From an uncultured Caryophanales bacterium (GTDB taxonomy: Bacteria > Bacillota_I > Bacilli_A > RF39 > UBA660), in the NCBI GenBank assembly GCA_946628045.1, contig CAMOVZ010000001.1:1-64000 (forward strand): DNA of 64,000 nucleotides. The letters are read 5' to 3'. The position numbers and the translations under genes are program-made. The notes under the pieces were generated by a model. It was not told the DNA's origin, made no database searches, and worked only from the letters and a program-made list of their open reading frames with translations. Positions 38,407-48,651 of this stretch are shown here, one piece after another (position 1 is the stretch's first letter; each line of letters opens with the position of its first letter).

Positions 38407-39619
38407 ATTTATCACCTATACTACTTCCTGATAAAATACCACTTATCCAACAAGTAGTTAAATTATATCCCCCACAAATTCCATTCATATCCAAAAGTTC
38501 TCCAGTAATATATAAATTATTAACTATTTTAGATTCAAAAGTATTATAATCTATTTCACTAAGCTTAACTCCACCACTACATATTTGAGAATTATCAAAA
38601 CCTTTATGTCCTGTAATATTTATTTTTAATCCCTTTAAGTTCTTACATAAAATAAGTTTCTCATTATTATTTAAATCATCATAATATTTATTTCCATCAA
38701 TATTACTTACTTTTAATATAATATCAATTAACTTAGTATTTAATAATCCTTCTAATAAATGATATAAATCTTTATCACTATGCTTCTTACTATAATTATC
38801 CATCCATGGAGTAATTAATGTATCAATAAAAGGTACAAAGTTAATAGAAATACTATATTTATGAAGATTAATACCTCGAGTTATATAATGACTCAAATTA
38901 AATACACATATACCACTAACACCATAATTAGTTAGTTGTATTTCTCCACTTTCACTAGCAATATATTTATCATCTTCAAATAATTCTAAAGTAACTTCAC
39001 TTCTTACACCATCCCATAACTTCATATATTTAAAGTCACTTTCTAATTGAACTAAACTAGGTACTACATCAACTATTTTATGATTGAATTTACTTAAGAA
39101 ATTATAGCCCATACCATCACTTCCAGTAGAAGGATACGCCTTACTTCCAGTAGCAACAACTAAGTTATCACATACTAATTTTTCATTATTACAAATCACT
39201 TCAAACTTGTCATCAACTTTATTAATATCAGTAACTAAAGAATTATATCTAATTTCTACTCCCAAAGAAATAGCTTTCTCTTCTAACATATTTTTAATAG
39301 TAACTGCTTGATTAGAATATGGATAGAAATATCCATTCTTTATTTTAGGAATAACTCCTATAGAATCAAAAAATTCTTTTACCATTTCTATATTATTACT
39401 ACTAATAATCTTATCTACTATATCTATATCTTCACTATGATACTTTGAAGTATTATATATTTCATTCATATAATTACATCTACCATTACCAGTCATTAAT
39501 AATTTTTTTAAACTTTTATCATTTCGTTCTAAAACTATAACTTTATTATTCTTTTTCTTAGCAAAAATACTAGATACTATACCACTAGCCCCAGCACCTA
39601 TTATAATTACATCACACAT
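38399..39619 (-). CDS. HI0933/YhiN family flavoprotein
   Basis: 406 residues. FAD-binding start I-I-G-A-G-A-S-G, E-R-N-D-K-S, and the family block M-T-G-N-G-R-C-N-Y. Near the end are C-S-G-G-V-K-L-S-E-I and G-E-L-L-D-M-N-G-I-C-G-G-Y-N-L. Often annotated as aminoacetone oxidase family, but the reaction is not established for most members. It is first of a two-gene flavoprotein pair; GAGGTGAGA precedes the ATG. Confidence 0.87.
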   Translation of the reverse strand: MCDVIIIGAGASGIVSSIFAKKKNNKVIVLERNDKSLKKLLMTGNGRCNYMNEIYNTSKYHSEDIDIVDKIISSNNIEMVKEFFDSIGVIPKIKNGYFYPYSNQAVTIKNMLEEKAISLGVEIRYNSLVTDINKVDDKFEVICNNEKLVCDNLVVATGSKAYPSTGSDGMGYNFLSKFNHKIVDVVPSLVQLESDFKYMKLWDGVRSEVTLELFEDDKYIASESGEIQLTNYGVSGICVFNLSHYITRGINLHKYSISINFVPFIDTLITPWMDNYSKKHSDKDLYHLLEGLLNTKLIDIILKVSNIDGNKYYDDLNNNEKLILCKNLKGLKINITGHKGFDNSQICSGGVKLSEIDYNTFESKIVNNLYITGELLDMNGICGGYNLTTCWISGILSGSSIGDKYD

Positions 39620-39660
39620 AGTCTCACCTCAACTGACGATATTATATCACAATTTTTATA

Positions 39661-39689
39661 TTGTTAAAATGATAATTTTGTAATATACT
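39661..39689 (+). promoter_or_regulatory. Promoter of the polysaccharide deacetylase gene
   Basis: TTGTTA and TATACT are 17 bases apart, 15 bases before the start codon with TGGTGATGAT between. Confidence 0.65.
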
Positions 39690-39704
39690 TAAACTGGTGA
39701 TGAT

Positions 39705-41345
39705 ATGGAAAGTAATAAAAAGAAAAAAAGAAAATTGAAAAAAAGTGGTTTAATAATTTTAATAGTATTATTCTTAATTATTATAGGCGGATTAGTAACA
39801 TTAAAAATATTAAATGATCAAAAACAAAATGAAATAAAAAAATACTTTAGTAAAACAGTAACTTTAAAAAAGAAATCTAATATTTATTATAAAAATAATA
39901 AAATAGGTAAAAATTTAGAAGAAATAAAATTAGATTTAGAAAAGATTAATGGTCAATACTTTAAAGTAAAAAATACAGACTATTATGTATATTATAAAGA
40001 TGTAAAAAAAGATAAAGAAACAAAAGAAGAAAATAAAACATCTAACTATGTACTATTTAATAAGAATATTAAATCTAATAAAAAAGTAGATTTATATAAA
40101 GAAGATAAAAAAATAATTACTGTAAAAAACATTAACTCACCTATTGAATCAATGGATAAAGATAACTACTATATAAGTTTCTTGAATGAAACATATAAAG
40201 TAAAAAAAGATAAATCTATAAAAGAAATAAAAAGTAATAATACAAAGGATAAAATATCAGATCATGTATCAGTATTATTCTATGAATCTATTAATGATTC
40301 TTGTAATGACTATAATTGTACTACTACAGAAAATTTAAAAAACACTATTAATAAATTAAAAGAAAATGGTTATTATACAATTACTTTAGAAGAATTTAAA
40401 AACTTTGTTAGTGGTATGAAAAATTTAAAAGAAAAAGCAATATATATAAATACAGCAAATTTCAATGATAATATAACTAATTTAAATAATGAATTAAAAG
40501 TAAATATAGAAAAAATAGAAGAAGATGCTAATTTTAGATATATATCTACTTATAAAGCTGCAAAAGCTAATTCTGATTTAAAACGAATTGATAGATATCA
40601 AATTAAAAATTATACATCAGTTGATGATGTAATAAAAATGGCTAATGGAGAAGAATTAAAACAATCAACTGACGCTGAAGTAAATAATCAAAGTATTGCA
40701 GTACTTAACTATCACTTCTTCTATGCTCCAGGTCAAACTAATTGTAATGAATCAATTTGCCTTAATACAGACAAATTTAGAGAACACCTACAATATTTAA
40801 AAGATAATAATTATAAAACATTAACTATGGAAGAGTTTAAAAAATGGATGTATGGTGAAATAGAAATTCCATCTAAATCAGTTTTAATAACTGTAGATGA
40901 TGGAGCTATGGGTACAGGTAAACATAATGGTAATTACTTAAACCCATTACTTGAAGAATTTAAATTAAATGCTACTTTATTCTTAGTTACTGGTTGGTGG
41001 GGTATTGATAATTACTATGGTGATTATTTAGATATTCAATCACATACTCATGATATGCATCAATATGGTACATGTGGTAGAGGTCAAATAAACTGTAATG
41101 GATATGATGCAGCTATGGCCGATTTAAAAAATTCAATTGATGTTGTTAAAAATACTGATTCATTCTGTTTCCCATTCTATATGACTAGTGAAACATCCCT
41201 AAAAGCCGTAAAAGATTCAGGATTTAAATTAGCATTTGTTGGAGGAAATGTTCAAGCTAAAAGAACTAATAATAAATTCTTAATACCAAGATATCCAATA
41301 ATGAGTGATATCACATTAAATCAATTTATAAATAAAATAAGTTAA
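39705..41345 (+). CDS. Membrane-anchored polysaccharide deacetylase
   Basis: 546 residues on the opposite strand to its neighbours. A Lys-rich start and one membrane segment (about 14-33) anchor it outside the membrane. The region to about 325 is lysine-rich with a C-N-D-Y-N-C pair. The NodB-type catalytic domain (about 330-546) has the metal site T-V-D-D-G and S-H-T-H-D-M-H and a later C-F-P-F-Y. It should remove N-acetyl groups from a cell-surface glycan; peptidoglycan or other polymers are possible. TVDDG replaces the usual TFDDG. The first half may be a second, degenerate deacetylase-like domain (L-F-Y-E-S-I-N-D, then I-T-L-E-E-F-K-N-F). Confidence 0.85.
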   Translation: MESNKKKKRKLKKSGLIILIVLFLIIIGGLVTLKILNDQKQNEIKKYFSKTVTLKKKSNIYYKNNKIGKNLEEIKLDLEKINGQYFKVKNTDYYVYYKDVKKDKETKEENKTSNYVLFNKNIKSNKKVDLYKEDKKIITVKNINSPIESMDKDNYYISFLNETYKVKKDKSIKEIKSNNTKDKISDHVSVLFYESINDSCNDYNCTTTENLKNTINKLKENGYYTITLEEFKNFVSGMKNLKEKAIYINTANFNDNITNLNNELKVNIEKIEEDANFRYISTYKAAKANSDLKRIDRYQIKNYTSVDDVIKMANGEELKQSTDAEVNNQSIAVLNYHFFYAPGQTNCNESICLNTDKFREHLQYLKDNNYKTLTMEEFKKWMYGEIEIPSKSVLITVDDGAMGTGKHNGNYLNPLLEEFKLNATLFLVTGWWGIDNYYGDYLDIQSHTHDMHQYGTCGRGQINCNGYDAAMADLKNSIDVVKNTDSFCFPFYMTSETSLKAVKDSGFKLAFVGGNVQAKRTNNKFLIPRYPIMSDITLNQFINKIS

Positions 41346-41374
41346 AAAAAAAGAATGTTAAACATTCTTTTTTT
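41344..41374. terminator. Bidirectional terminator between convergent genes
   Basis: AGAATG/CATTCT hairpin flanked by A and T runs on both sides, serving the deacetylase and ldh. Confidence 0.8.
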
Positions 41375-42278
41375 AATCTATTTTAATAATTGCTTCTCTT
41401 ATAGTATTCATTGAATTAATTAATTTATTTTTCTCATCTTCATTAAGTGGAATAAATATTTTTTCTTTAATTCCATTTTTACCTACAATAGCTGGTGTTG
41501 AAATACATAATTCATTTTCATCATCCCAACCAGATACTGGTAACACTATATTTTGATCTTCTAATATAGCATTAGTAATCATAACTAAACACATTCCTAT
41601 ACCATAAGCAGTAGCGCCCTTTTTTTCAATTATAGTATAAGCAGACATTCTAACTTCTTCTTCTATTTTATCAAGTTCGTCCTTTCCTAAAATATCACTA
41701 ACTTTTTTATAAGCAATATTTACATTACTCCATGGAATAAATTCACTATCTCCATGTTCTCCAATAACATAAGCCTCTATATTTTTAGGATTAACTAAAG
41801 TCTTTTCACTTAACATAAATCTAAGTCTAGAAGTATCTAAAGTAGTACCAGAACCTATTACTTTATTATATGGTAATTTAGAATACTTAATAGTTAAATA
41901 TGTCATAACATCCAAAGGATTAGTAGCTACTACAAATATTCCATTAAATCCACTAGCCATAACTTCACTTATAATTGATTTAAATATCTTACTATTTTTA
42001 TCAATTAAATCCATTCTAGACTCACCAGGAGCTTGATTAGCACCAGCAGCAATAACTACTATTTTAGCATCACCACAATCATTATAATCTCCTACTCTAA
42101 CTTTTATTTTAGATGGAGAATATGCCATACAATGATTTAAATCCATTGCTTCTCCTTCGCATTTATCCTTATTAATATCAATTAATACTAATTCATCTGC
42201 ATATACTTTTTGATTAACTAATGCATAAGCATATGCCATACCTACATTTCCGCAACCTACTAAAACTATCTTTTGCAT
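41373..42278 (-). CDS. ldh: L-lactate dehydrogenase
   Basis: 301 residues, somewhat short. It reduces pyruvate to L-lactate with NADH. Rossmann G-C-G-N-V-G-M and L-I-D-I-N strand end; substrate arginine in G-E-S-R-M-D; N-P-L-D-V-M; catalytic histidine in I-G-E-H-G-D-S-E. The loop residue before Arg in G-E-S-R agrees with lactate rather than malate dehydrogenases, though I cannot exclude broader specificity. The ATG at 42278 follows AGGTGAT. Confidence 0.9.
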   Translation of the reverse strand: MQKIVLVGCGNVGMAYAYALVNQKVYADELVLIDINKDKCEGEAMDLNHCMAYSPSKIKVRVGDYNDCGDAKIVVIAAGANQAPGESRMDLIDKNSKIFKSIISEVMASGFNGIFVVATNPLDVMTYLTIKYSKLPYNKVIGSGTTLDTSRLRFMLSEKTLVNPKNIEAYVIGEHGDSEFIPWSNVNIAYKKVSDILGKDELDKIEEEVRMSAYTIIEKKGATAYGIGMCLVMITNAILEDQNIVLPVSGWDDENELCISTPAIVGKNGIKEKIFIPLNEDEKNKLINSMNTIREAIIKID

Positions 42279-42310
42279 TATATCACCTACCATATAAATT
42301 ATATCATAAC

Positions 42311-42339
42311 CAAAATAAAAATAAGTATACTAAATACTT
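42311..42339 (-). terminator. Terminator after ftsW-like gene
   Basis: AAGTAT/ATACTT stem with a 5-base loop and a T-rich tail on the minus strand. Confidence 0.55.
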
Positions 42340-42384
42340 ACTTTACATTTTATTCTTTTTAATAAACTACTTAATACTTCATCT

Positions 42385-43464
42385 TCATCTACTCCTAGAT
42401 ATATTTAAAACTATCCCCATACTAGCCATACTAATTAATAAACTACTACCTCCATAAGATAAAAATGGTAAAGTTACTCCAGTAACAGGAATTAAACCAA
42501 CTACTACAGATAAATTCATAATAGCTTGAAATATTAATTGAAAAATTATTCCAAAAGATAAATATTTAGAGAATAAATCTTTAGAATTATTACTTATCTT
42601 AATACCTCTATATAAAAGTATAGTAAATAACCCTACCACAAATATTACTCCAATAATTCCAAATTCTTCTACTATAATAGAAAATATAAAATCTGTTTGA
42701 GGCTCTGGTAAATAAAAATGCTTTTGTATAGAATTTAAATAACCTCTGCCTAATAACCCACTAGGTCCTATCGCATATAAACTCTGTATCATTTGAAAAC
42801 CAGTCCCTAATGGATCTTTCCATGGATTTATAAAAGAAGTTATTCTATCCATTCTATATGGAGCTATTATAATTAAACCAATTACCCCTAATATACCTAG
42901 TATTCCACCAAATATAAAAAATTTACTATTAATTCCAGCTACAAATAAAATAGCTATAATTGATACAAATAAAATACTAGCTGTCCCTAAATCAGGTTGA
43001 AGCATAATAAGTCCAAAAAATATTAATACAATTAATAATATAGGTAATAAACCAGAAATATATTTCTTTATATAACTTTCACTTCTACTTAAATATTTAC
43101 TAGTAAAAATAATTAAACTAATCTTACAAAATTCACTAGGTTGTATTCCAAAACTACCTATCCCAAACCAACTTCTACTACCATTTCTAATACTACCTAT
43201 ACCAGGTATTAATACTAATATAAGTAAAATAAAACTAATAAATAAAATAATATTAGAATACTTATAATAATAGTTATAATTTATTTTAGAAATAATAATC
43301 ATAATAATTAAACCAATAATAAAAAATATACTTTGATATTTCAAATAATGGAAACTATCATGAAACTTATATTCTGCCCATATAGATGATGATGAATATA
43401 TCATTAATAATCCAAATATAGATAAAAGTAATACAACTAAAAAAAGTATTTTATCAAATTTCAT
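42385..43464 (-). CDS. FtsW/RodA/SpoVE-family peptidoglycan glycosyltransferase
   Basis: 359 residues with about ten membrane segments. Family motifs: G-S-R-S-W-F-G-I-G-S-F-G-I-Q-P-S-E, Q-P-D-L-G-T-A, N-P-W-K-D-P-L-G-T-G-F-Q and L-P-E-P-Q-T-D-F-I-F-S-I-I-V-E-E-F-G. It polymerises lipid II with a partner PBP. Presence shows the organism has a peptidoglycan wall. FtsW and RodA are hard to separate by sequence alone; the P-E-P-Q-T-D-F-I-F motif favours neither. GGTGAAAAT precedes the ATG. Confidence 0.9.
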   Translation of the reverse strand: MKFDKILFLVVLLLSIFGLLMIYSSSSIWAEYKFHDSFHYLKYQSIFFIIGLIIMIIISKINYNYYYKYSNIILFISFILLILVLIPGIGSIRNGSRSWFGIGSFGIQPSEFCKISLIIFTSKYLSRSESYIKKYISGLLPILLIVLIFFGLIMLQPDLGTASILFVSIIAILFVAGINSKFFIFGGILGILGVIGLIIIAPYRMDRITSFINPWKDPLGTGFQMIQSLYAIGPSGLLGRGYLNSIQKHFYLPEPQTDFIFSIIVEEFGIIGVIFVVGLFTILLYRGIKISNNSKDLFSKYLSFGIIFQLIFQAIMNLSVVVGLIPVTGVTLPFLSYGGSSLLISMASMGIVLNISRSR

Positions 43465-43506
43465 ATTTTCACCTATTAAAGTATATGAAATATATTAATA
43501 AAATAC

Positions 43507-43911
43507 TTATAAAAAGAAAAAATCACATTTTCCAAACGAACAAGCAAATAAATTATTATCTTCTTCTTTTAATATTTTAAAAAAAGTAGAATAATTTTGT
43601 TCTAACTCTAATCTTAAATAAGAATTATTAATAAGCAACCTACTTACTTCATTTCTATACAAATCATTTATATAATGAATATCTTTTTGTTTAGAATATG
43701 GAATATCTAAATGATGTTTTATAAATAATTCTCTATCTATTCTATTTTTATCTATAGGAAGAGTTAATTGTTTAAATAAATTATATCCATAATCCACTTC
43801 TTCCCTATCTAAATAATAAATACTTCTAAGTATATTATAAAGTACACTAGGAGTATCTTTATATAATTCAAAAAACTCATCTTTTAATTTAAAAATATAA
43901 TAGACTTTCAT
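43507..43911 (-). CDS. SirA-like small protein (sporulation inhibitor of replication family)
   Basis: 134 residues. The start M-K-V-Y-Y-I-F-K-L-K-D-E-F-F-E-L-Y matches the start of SirA-family proteins, which in B. subtilis bind the DnaA N-terminal domain and block replication initiation. The remainder (L-F-K-Q-L-T-L-P-I, L-E-L-E-Q-N-Y-S-T-F-F) is compatible. It is cytoplasmic with no other domain. It follows TTGGTGAT and precedes the ftsW-like gene. No sporulation regulators are seen here, so its role may differ. Assignment is by pattern only. Confidence 0.55.
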   Translation of the reverse strand: MKVYYIFKLKDEFFELYKDTPSVLYNILRSIYYLDREEVDYGYNLFKQLTLPIDKNRIDRELFIKHHLDIPYSKQKDIHYINDLYRNEVSRLLINNSYLRLELEQNYSTFFKILKEEDNNLFACSFGKCDFFFL

Positions 43912-43956
43912 ATTATCACCAACTTTATAGTAACAAATATGAAAGTCTATTTTTGT

Positions 43957-45930
43957 CTATTTAAGTAATTCTTCTATTTTTTCTTCTAAAGTATCAAGAT
44001 CAAATCCATATTTTTTATATATATCAATCTTTTTACCACTAGCACCAAATTCATCTAAAGTAATTAAATATTTACTATTAAATATTAATTTATTCCATGA
44101 CATAGAACTAGAAGCTTCTATAGCAATCTTTTTAACTTCTACTGGAAGTATATTTTCAATGTATTCAGAGTCTTGTCTTAAGAATCTTCCTAAATTAGGA
44201 ATAGATACTACTCTAACTTCAATACCTTTAACTAAAAGTCTTTTAGCCACTTCGATAGCTAAATGTAACTCTTCACCACTAGACATTATAATACCTACTG
44301 GTTTATTTCTAGTATCTAATGCGATATATCCACCTTTTTCTACTTCATTAGCCTTAGTCTCTTCTAAAATAGGAACAGTATTTCTAGACAATGAAATAAC
44401 ACTAGGTCCATTATCTTTATCAAATATAGCTTTATAAGAACCAATAACTTCATTAGCATCAGCAGGACGAAATACATCTAAATTAGGCATAGCTCTAAGA
44501 GTTAATAATTGTTCAACAGGTTGATGAGTAGGTCCATCTTCTCCAACACTAATAGAATCATGAGTAAATATAAATATATTGGACAAATTCATCATACAAG
44601 ATAATCTTAAACTAGGTTTTAAATAATCACTAAATGCCATAAATGTAGATAAATATGGTCTAAATCCACATAAAGCAAGTCCATTAGAAATAGCACCCAT
44701 AGCATTTTCCCTAACTCCATAGAATATATTTTTACCTAAGTAATTATTACTACTAAAATTACCACCATCATCTATATATGTTTTATTAGCCTTAAATAAA
44801 TCAGCAGCTCCACCAATTATACGTGGATTATCTTTTACAATAGCATTTAATATTTTATGAGAAGTATCACGAGTAGATTCAGCTAAATCAGAAGGAGCAT
44901 CATAGAATAATTCTTTTACTTGAATCTTTTTATTATCATTCATAAAGTATTCTAATTCATTTCTTACTTCATCATCTAAACTTTCTAATTTATTATTAAA
45001 CTTTTCACTCAATTTACTACATCTTTTATTAATAATATATTGGAATTCATCTAAAGTATTTTGACTAACTGCAAAAGGAATATCTCTTATATCTAATTTT
45101 TCTTTTATAGAAGAAATATCATCATCATCTAATACTTTACCATGTACTTCATTAGTACCCTCTAGTTTAGAATATTTTCCAATTACAGTTTTAACTTCTA
45201 TTAATGTAGGCTTATCTGTAGAATTCTTAGCTTCACTAATAGCTTTAGATATAAGTTCATAGTTATTTCCATCTTCTACAGTAATAACATTCCATCCTTG
45301 AGAAATAAATCTCATTGCTACATTTTCAGTAAAAGTATCATCTGTCTTACCATCTAAACAAACATTATTAGAATCGTATAAAACAATTAATTTATTTAAT
45401 TTATTAGTACCAGCAAGACTTGCTGCTTCATAACTAATTCCTTCCATTAAATCTCCATCACTACAAAGTACATAAGTATAATAATCTACTATACCTTTAT
45501 ATCTAGTTCTTAAATTTGCTTCAGCCATAGCCATACCAACAGCAGTAGCAAACCCTTCACCTAAAGGTCCTGTAGTACAGTCAACTCCTGGAGTAATATT
45601 ATATTCAGGATGACCTGGAGTAATAGAATCAATTTGTCTAAATTTTTTTAAATCATCTAAAGTAATTGGATATCCCGCCATAAATAAAGTAGCATATAAA
45701 AGTGCACTACCATGACCAGCACTCATAACAAATCTATCTCTATTAAAATATTTAGGGTTTTTTGGATCAATATTTAAATGATTTGCATATAAAGCATAAA
45801 TAATAGGAGCAGCCCCTAAAACAATACCTGAATGACCACTATTAGCCTTTTTAATCATATCAAGTGCTAAACACCTAATTTGATCAATTATCTTTTGTTG
45901 ATTAATCTCAGAAATATCAATATTCATCAT
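43957..45930 (-). CDS. tkt: Transketolase
   Basis: 657 residues, the usual size. It is a thiamine diphosphate enzyme of the pentose phosphate pathway that moves two-carbon units between sugar phosphates. It has S-G-H-S-G, G-P-L-G-E-G-F-A, the ThDP motif G-D-G-D-L-M-E-G-like C-S-D-G-D-L-M-E-G with downstream N-N, then the pyrimidine domain (G-V-R-E-N-A-M-G-A) and H-D-S-I-S-V-G-E-D-G-P-T-H-Q-P. The site AGGAGTTGAGG precedes two consecutive ATGs; the first is used. No clear terminator follows. Confidence 0.96.
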   Translation of the reverse strand: MMNIDISEINQQKIIDQIRCLALDMIKKANSGHSGIVLGAAPIIYALYANHLNIDPKNPKYFNRDRFVMSAGHGSALLYATLFMAGYPITLDDLKKFRQIDSITPGHPEYNITPGVDCTTGPLGEGFATAVGMAMAEANLRTRYKGIVDYYTYVLCSDGDLMEGISYEAASLAGTNKLNKLIVLYDSNNVCLDGKTDDTFTENVAMRFISQGWNVITVEDGNNYELISKAISEAKNSTDKPTLIEVKTVIGKYSKLEGTNEVHGKVLDDDDISSIKEKLDIRDIPFAVSQNTLDEFQYIINKRCSKLSEKFNNKLESLDDEVRNELEYFMNDNKKIQVKELFYDAPSDLAESTRDTSHKILNAIVKDNPRIIGGAADLFKANKTYIDDGGNFSSNNYLGKNIFYGVRENAMGAISNGLALCGFRPYLSTFMAFSDYLKPSLRLSCMMNLSNIFIFTHDSISVGEDGPTHQPVEQLLTLRAMPNLDVFRPADANEVIGSYKAIFDKDNGPSVISLSRNTVPILEETKANEVEKGGYIALDTRNKPVGIIMSSGEELHLAIEVAKRLLVKGIEVRVVSIPNLGRFLRQDSEYIENILPVEVKKIAIEASSSMSWNKLIFNSKYLITLDEFGASGKKIDIYKKYGFDLDTLEEKIEELLK

Positions 45931-45966
45931 AACCTCAACTCCTCGTAATTATTATTATAACATAAC

Positions 45967-48576
45967 CTATTTATTTTTAGTTATCTTTTTATAAATCTCC
46001 ATGACAAGTAAAATAACAAGTCCCAAAGCAAATATTAAACATAAATTATTCATAGGTATACTAGTAGTTTTCAAAAACTTATTAAAGAAATCCACTTCTA
46101 TTACTAAAATACCTAATATAATAGAACCAAATATTCCAATTAAAAACACTTTATTAGAAAACAATTGTATTTCTCCAACACTTTTATATTCATCTCGACA
46201 ATTAAATGCATGTATATTTTGAATAATAATCATCAAAGCTACAATATAACTTCTAGCTACATTAATATCCATCTTTAAATATTTATTTAAATATATCCAA
46301 AAACCAAATACTATTAATCCTATAGTAATACCTGAAACTAATATTTCACTAATCATTCTTTTATCAAATAAACCATTTCTAGGATTTTTATAACTACCTT
46401 TCATTACATCTTTATCACCTTTTTCAAATGATAAAGCAATATCTTGAATACCATCAGTAACTACATTTAACCATAATAACTGAATAGCTAATAAAGGCAT
46501 TGGCATACTAAATAAAATAGAAAGTGTAAAGAATAATACTTCTGCAAGTCCACACGATAATAAGAAATAAACTATTTTCCTAATATTAGAATAAGCAACT
46601 CTTCCTTCAAAAACACCATTTACAATAGATTTAAAATTATCATCTAATATAATCATTTTAGAAGTATCTTTAGCTAAATCAGTACCACTACCCATACCAA
46701 TTCCTATATTGGCACTTTGTAAAGCTAATGCATCATTCACACCATCACCGGTAACAGCTACAAATTCATTCATTCTTTTTAGTGATTCTACTATTCTTAA
46801 TTTTTCTAAAGGACTTACTCTAGCAAATACTTTTTTTGTCTTTATAAAATCATCAAATTCCCTATCACTTTTCTTTAAATAATTTTCTATCTCATCACCA
46901 GTTGTAACCTCATCATAACTATTAGTAAGTTTCAAGTCTTTAGCTATCTTAAAAGCAGTCAATGGATGATCTCCAGTAATCATAATTACTTTTATACCAG
47001 CACCTATAGAATCTTTTATAGATTTAATTGCTTCACGTCTTATAGGATCTATAAAACCAACTAATCCCATAAATTTAAGATTTTTAATATCCTTTTCAGA
47101 GCACTTATCTTTAGTAACTACTTCCCCGTTTGCAATAGCTATTACCCTATACCCATCTTTAGTTAATTCTTCATTTTGTCTATAAACACTATTAAAATCA
47201 TTATTCTTTTTTAAATTAATACTACTAGAAAATTTACTAACTACTTCCAAAGATCCTTTAATAGTACAATATGTTTTATTATTTTTTCTATAAAAACATG
47301 CTGAATATTTATTTTCTGATTCATATGGAATAGTATCAATTATCTCATAATTTTCTTTTATCTTTAATTTTTCTCCTAATACAAGAAAAGCTAAATCTAT
47401 TTTATCTCCAATAAAACTACTTAATTTAGATTCATTATTAATAACTCCTAAAGTAGCTATTTCTTTAGCGTATTCTAATTTTTCACCAACAACACTACCT
47501 TCTACATTATAACCAGTACCAGTTATTAAATATTCTAGATCATTAGGTAAAATAATCTTTTTAGCAGTTTGTTCATTAACTGTTAAAGTTCCTGTTTTAT
47601 CACTAGCTATAACTGTACAACTTCCTAATGCTTCTACTGAATATAACTTTTTAGCAACAACATTTTTTTTAGCCATTTTATTAGAAGCTATAGTAAGAGC
47701 CATAGTTAATGCAAGAGGTAGTCCCTCAGGTAATGCTGAAACAGAAAGTGCTATTACAGATATCAATATCTCATTTAATTCAAATCCTCTTATATATAAA
47801 AGAATTGCTAAAAAAATTGAAAAGATAATTATAAAAATACTAATTTGTTTAGAAAATTTTTCCATCCTAATAGTTAAAGGCGATTTTTCTTCCCTACTAT
47901 TATGAATAGTATCAGCAATCTTACCTATTTCAGTATTAATGCCAGTAGAACATACAACAGCCACTCCTCTACCAGTAACAATATTACATCCCGCAAATAC
48001 CATATTTGTTTCCATATTAATAGAAATATCTTTATTTTTTAAAACCCTACTATCTTTAACTACAGGAATAGATTCTCCAGTTAATACAGATTCATCAACT
48101 GTCAAATTATGTGCTTCAATTATTCGCATGTCAGCCGATACTCTATCGCCTGACTCTAAACATACAATATCACCTATTACTAAATTTGTAATATCTATTT
48201 CTATTTCTTTATTATTTCTAATAACTTTGACACTAGCTGGAACTAATTTTTGTAATGAATCTATAGTTTTATTTGCTTTATTTTCTTCATAAGTACCTAT
48301 TATTAAATCAATAAATATAATTATTAATATTCCTATCGCATCAACTACTTCTCCTGTTAAAAATGAAAATACAACCGCTACAAATAAAAGTAATACAATA
48401 GGATCTATTAATTGTTTAATAAAAATTATAAATAAATTTTCTCTTTCTTTACGAGGAATAGTATTAAACCCATATTTTTCTAATCTTCTTTTAACTTCTA
48501 AATTACTAAGGCCTATTTCACTAGTCTTAAGATTAGTAAATACTTCATCTATATTTTTAGAATAATATCGATTCAC
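45967..48576 (-). CDS. P-type cation-transporting ATPase (P2, Ca2+-like)
   Basis: 869 residues. N-terminal cation ATPase region, actuator T-G-E-S, membrane helix 4 with A-L-P-E-G-L-P, phosphorylation site S-D-K-T-G-T-L-T, T-G-D-G-V-N-D-A hinge and a C-terminal helix bundle with T-D-G-I-Q-D. The P-E-G-L-P and N-x-x-T-D motifs fit calcium-type pumps; the ion is inferred. The start is a GTG at 48576 with GAGGTGATAGA upstream; no ATG suits. An extended -10 lies upstream. Confidence 0.9.
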   Translation of the reverse strand: MNRYYSKNIDEVFTNLKTSEIGLSNLEVKRRLEKYGFNTIPRKERENLFIIFIKQLIDPIVLLLFVAVVFSFLTGEVVDAIGILIIIFIDLIIGTYEENKANKTIDSLQKLVPASVKVIRNNKEIEIDITNLVIGDIVCLESGDRVSADMRIIEAHNLTVDESVLTGESIPVVKDSRVLKNKDISINMETNMVFAGCNIVTGRGVAVVCSTGINTEIGKIADTIHNSREEKSPLTIRMEKFSKQISIFIIIFSIFLAILLYIRGFELNEILISVIALSVSALPEGLPLALTMALTIASNKMAKKNVVAKKLYSVEALGSCTVIASDKTGTLTVNEQTAKKIILPNDLEYLITGTGYNVEGSVVGEKLEYAKEIATLGVINNESKLSSFIGDKIDLAFLVLGEKLKIKENYEIIDTIPYESENKYSACFYRKNNKTYCTIKGSLEVVSKFSSSINLKKNNDFNSVYRQNEELTKDGYRVIAIANGEVVTKDKCSEKDIKNLKFMGLVGFIDPIRREAIKSIKDSIGAGIKVIMITGDHPLTAFKIAKDLKLTNSYDEVTTGDEIENYLKKSDREFDDFIKTKKVFARVSPLEKLRIVESLKRMNEFVAVTGDGVNDALALQSANIGIGMGSGTDLAKDTSKMIILDDNFKSIVNGVFEGRVAYSNIRKIVYFLLSCGLAEVLFFTLSILFSMPMPLLAIQLLWLNVVTDGIQDIALSFEKGDKDVMKGSYKNPRNGLFDKRMISEILVSGITIGLIVFGFWIYLNKYLKMDINVARSYIVALMIIIQNIHAFNCRDEYKSVGEIQLFSNKVFLIGIFGSIILGILVIEVDFFNKFLKTTSIPMNNLCLIFALGLVILLVMEIYKKITKNK

Positions 48577-48606
48577 TCTATCACCTCACTTTTTACTCTA
48601 TATAAG

Positions 48607-48615
48607 ATTATACCA
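48607..48615 (-). promoter_or_regulatory. Extended -10 promoter of the P-type ATPase gene
   Basis: TGG-TATAAT (extended -10 form TGN) lies about 30 bases before the start. No good -35 is seen, which is usual for this class. Confidence 0.55.
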
Positions 48616-48620
48616 TAAAA

Positions 48621-48651
48621 AATAAAAAATAGTAGATAAACTCTACTATTT
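48621..48651 (-). terminator. Terminator after the ClpX-like gene
   Basis: AATAGTAG/CTACTATT stem followed by a T-rich tail on the minus strand. Confidence 0.7.
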
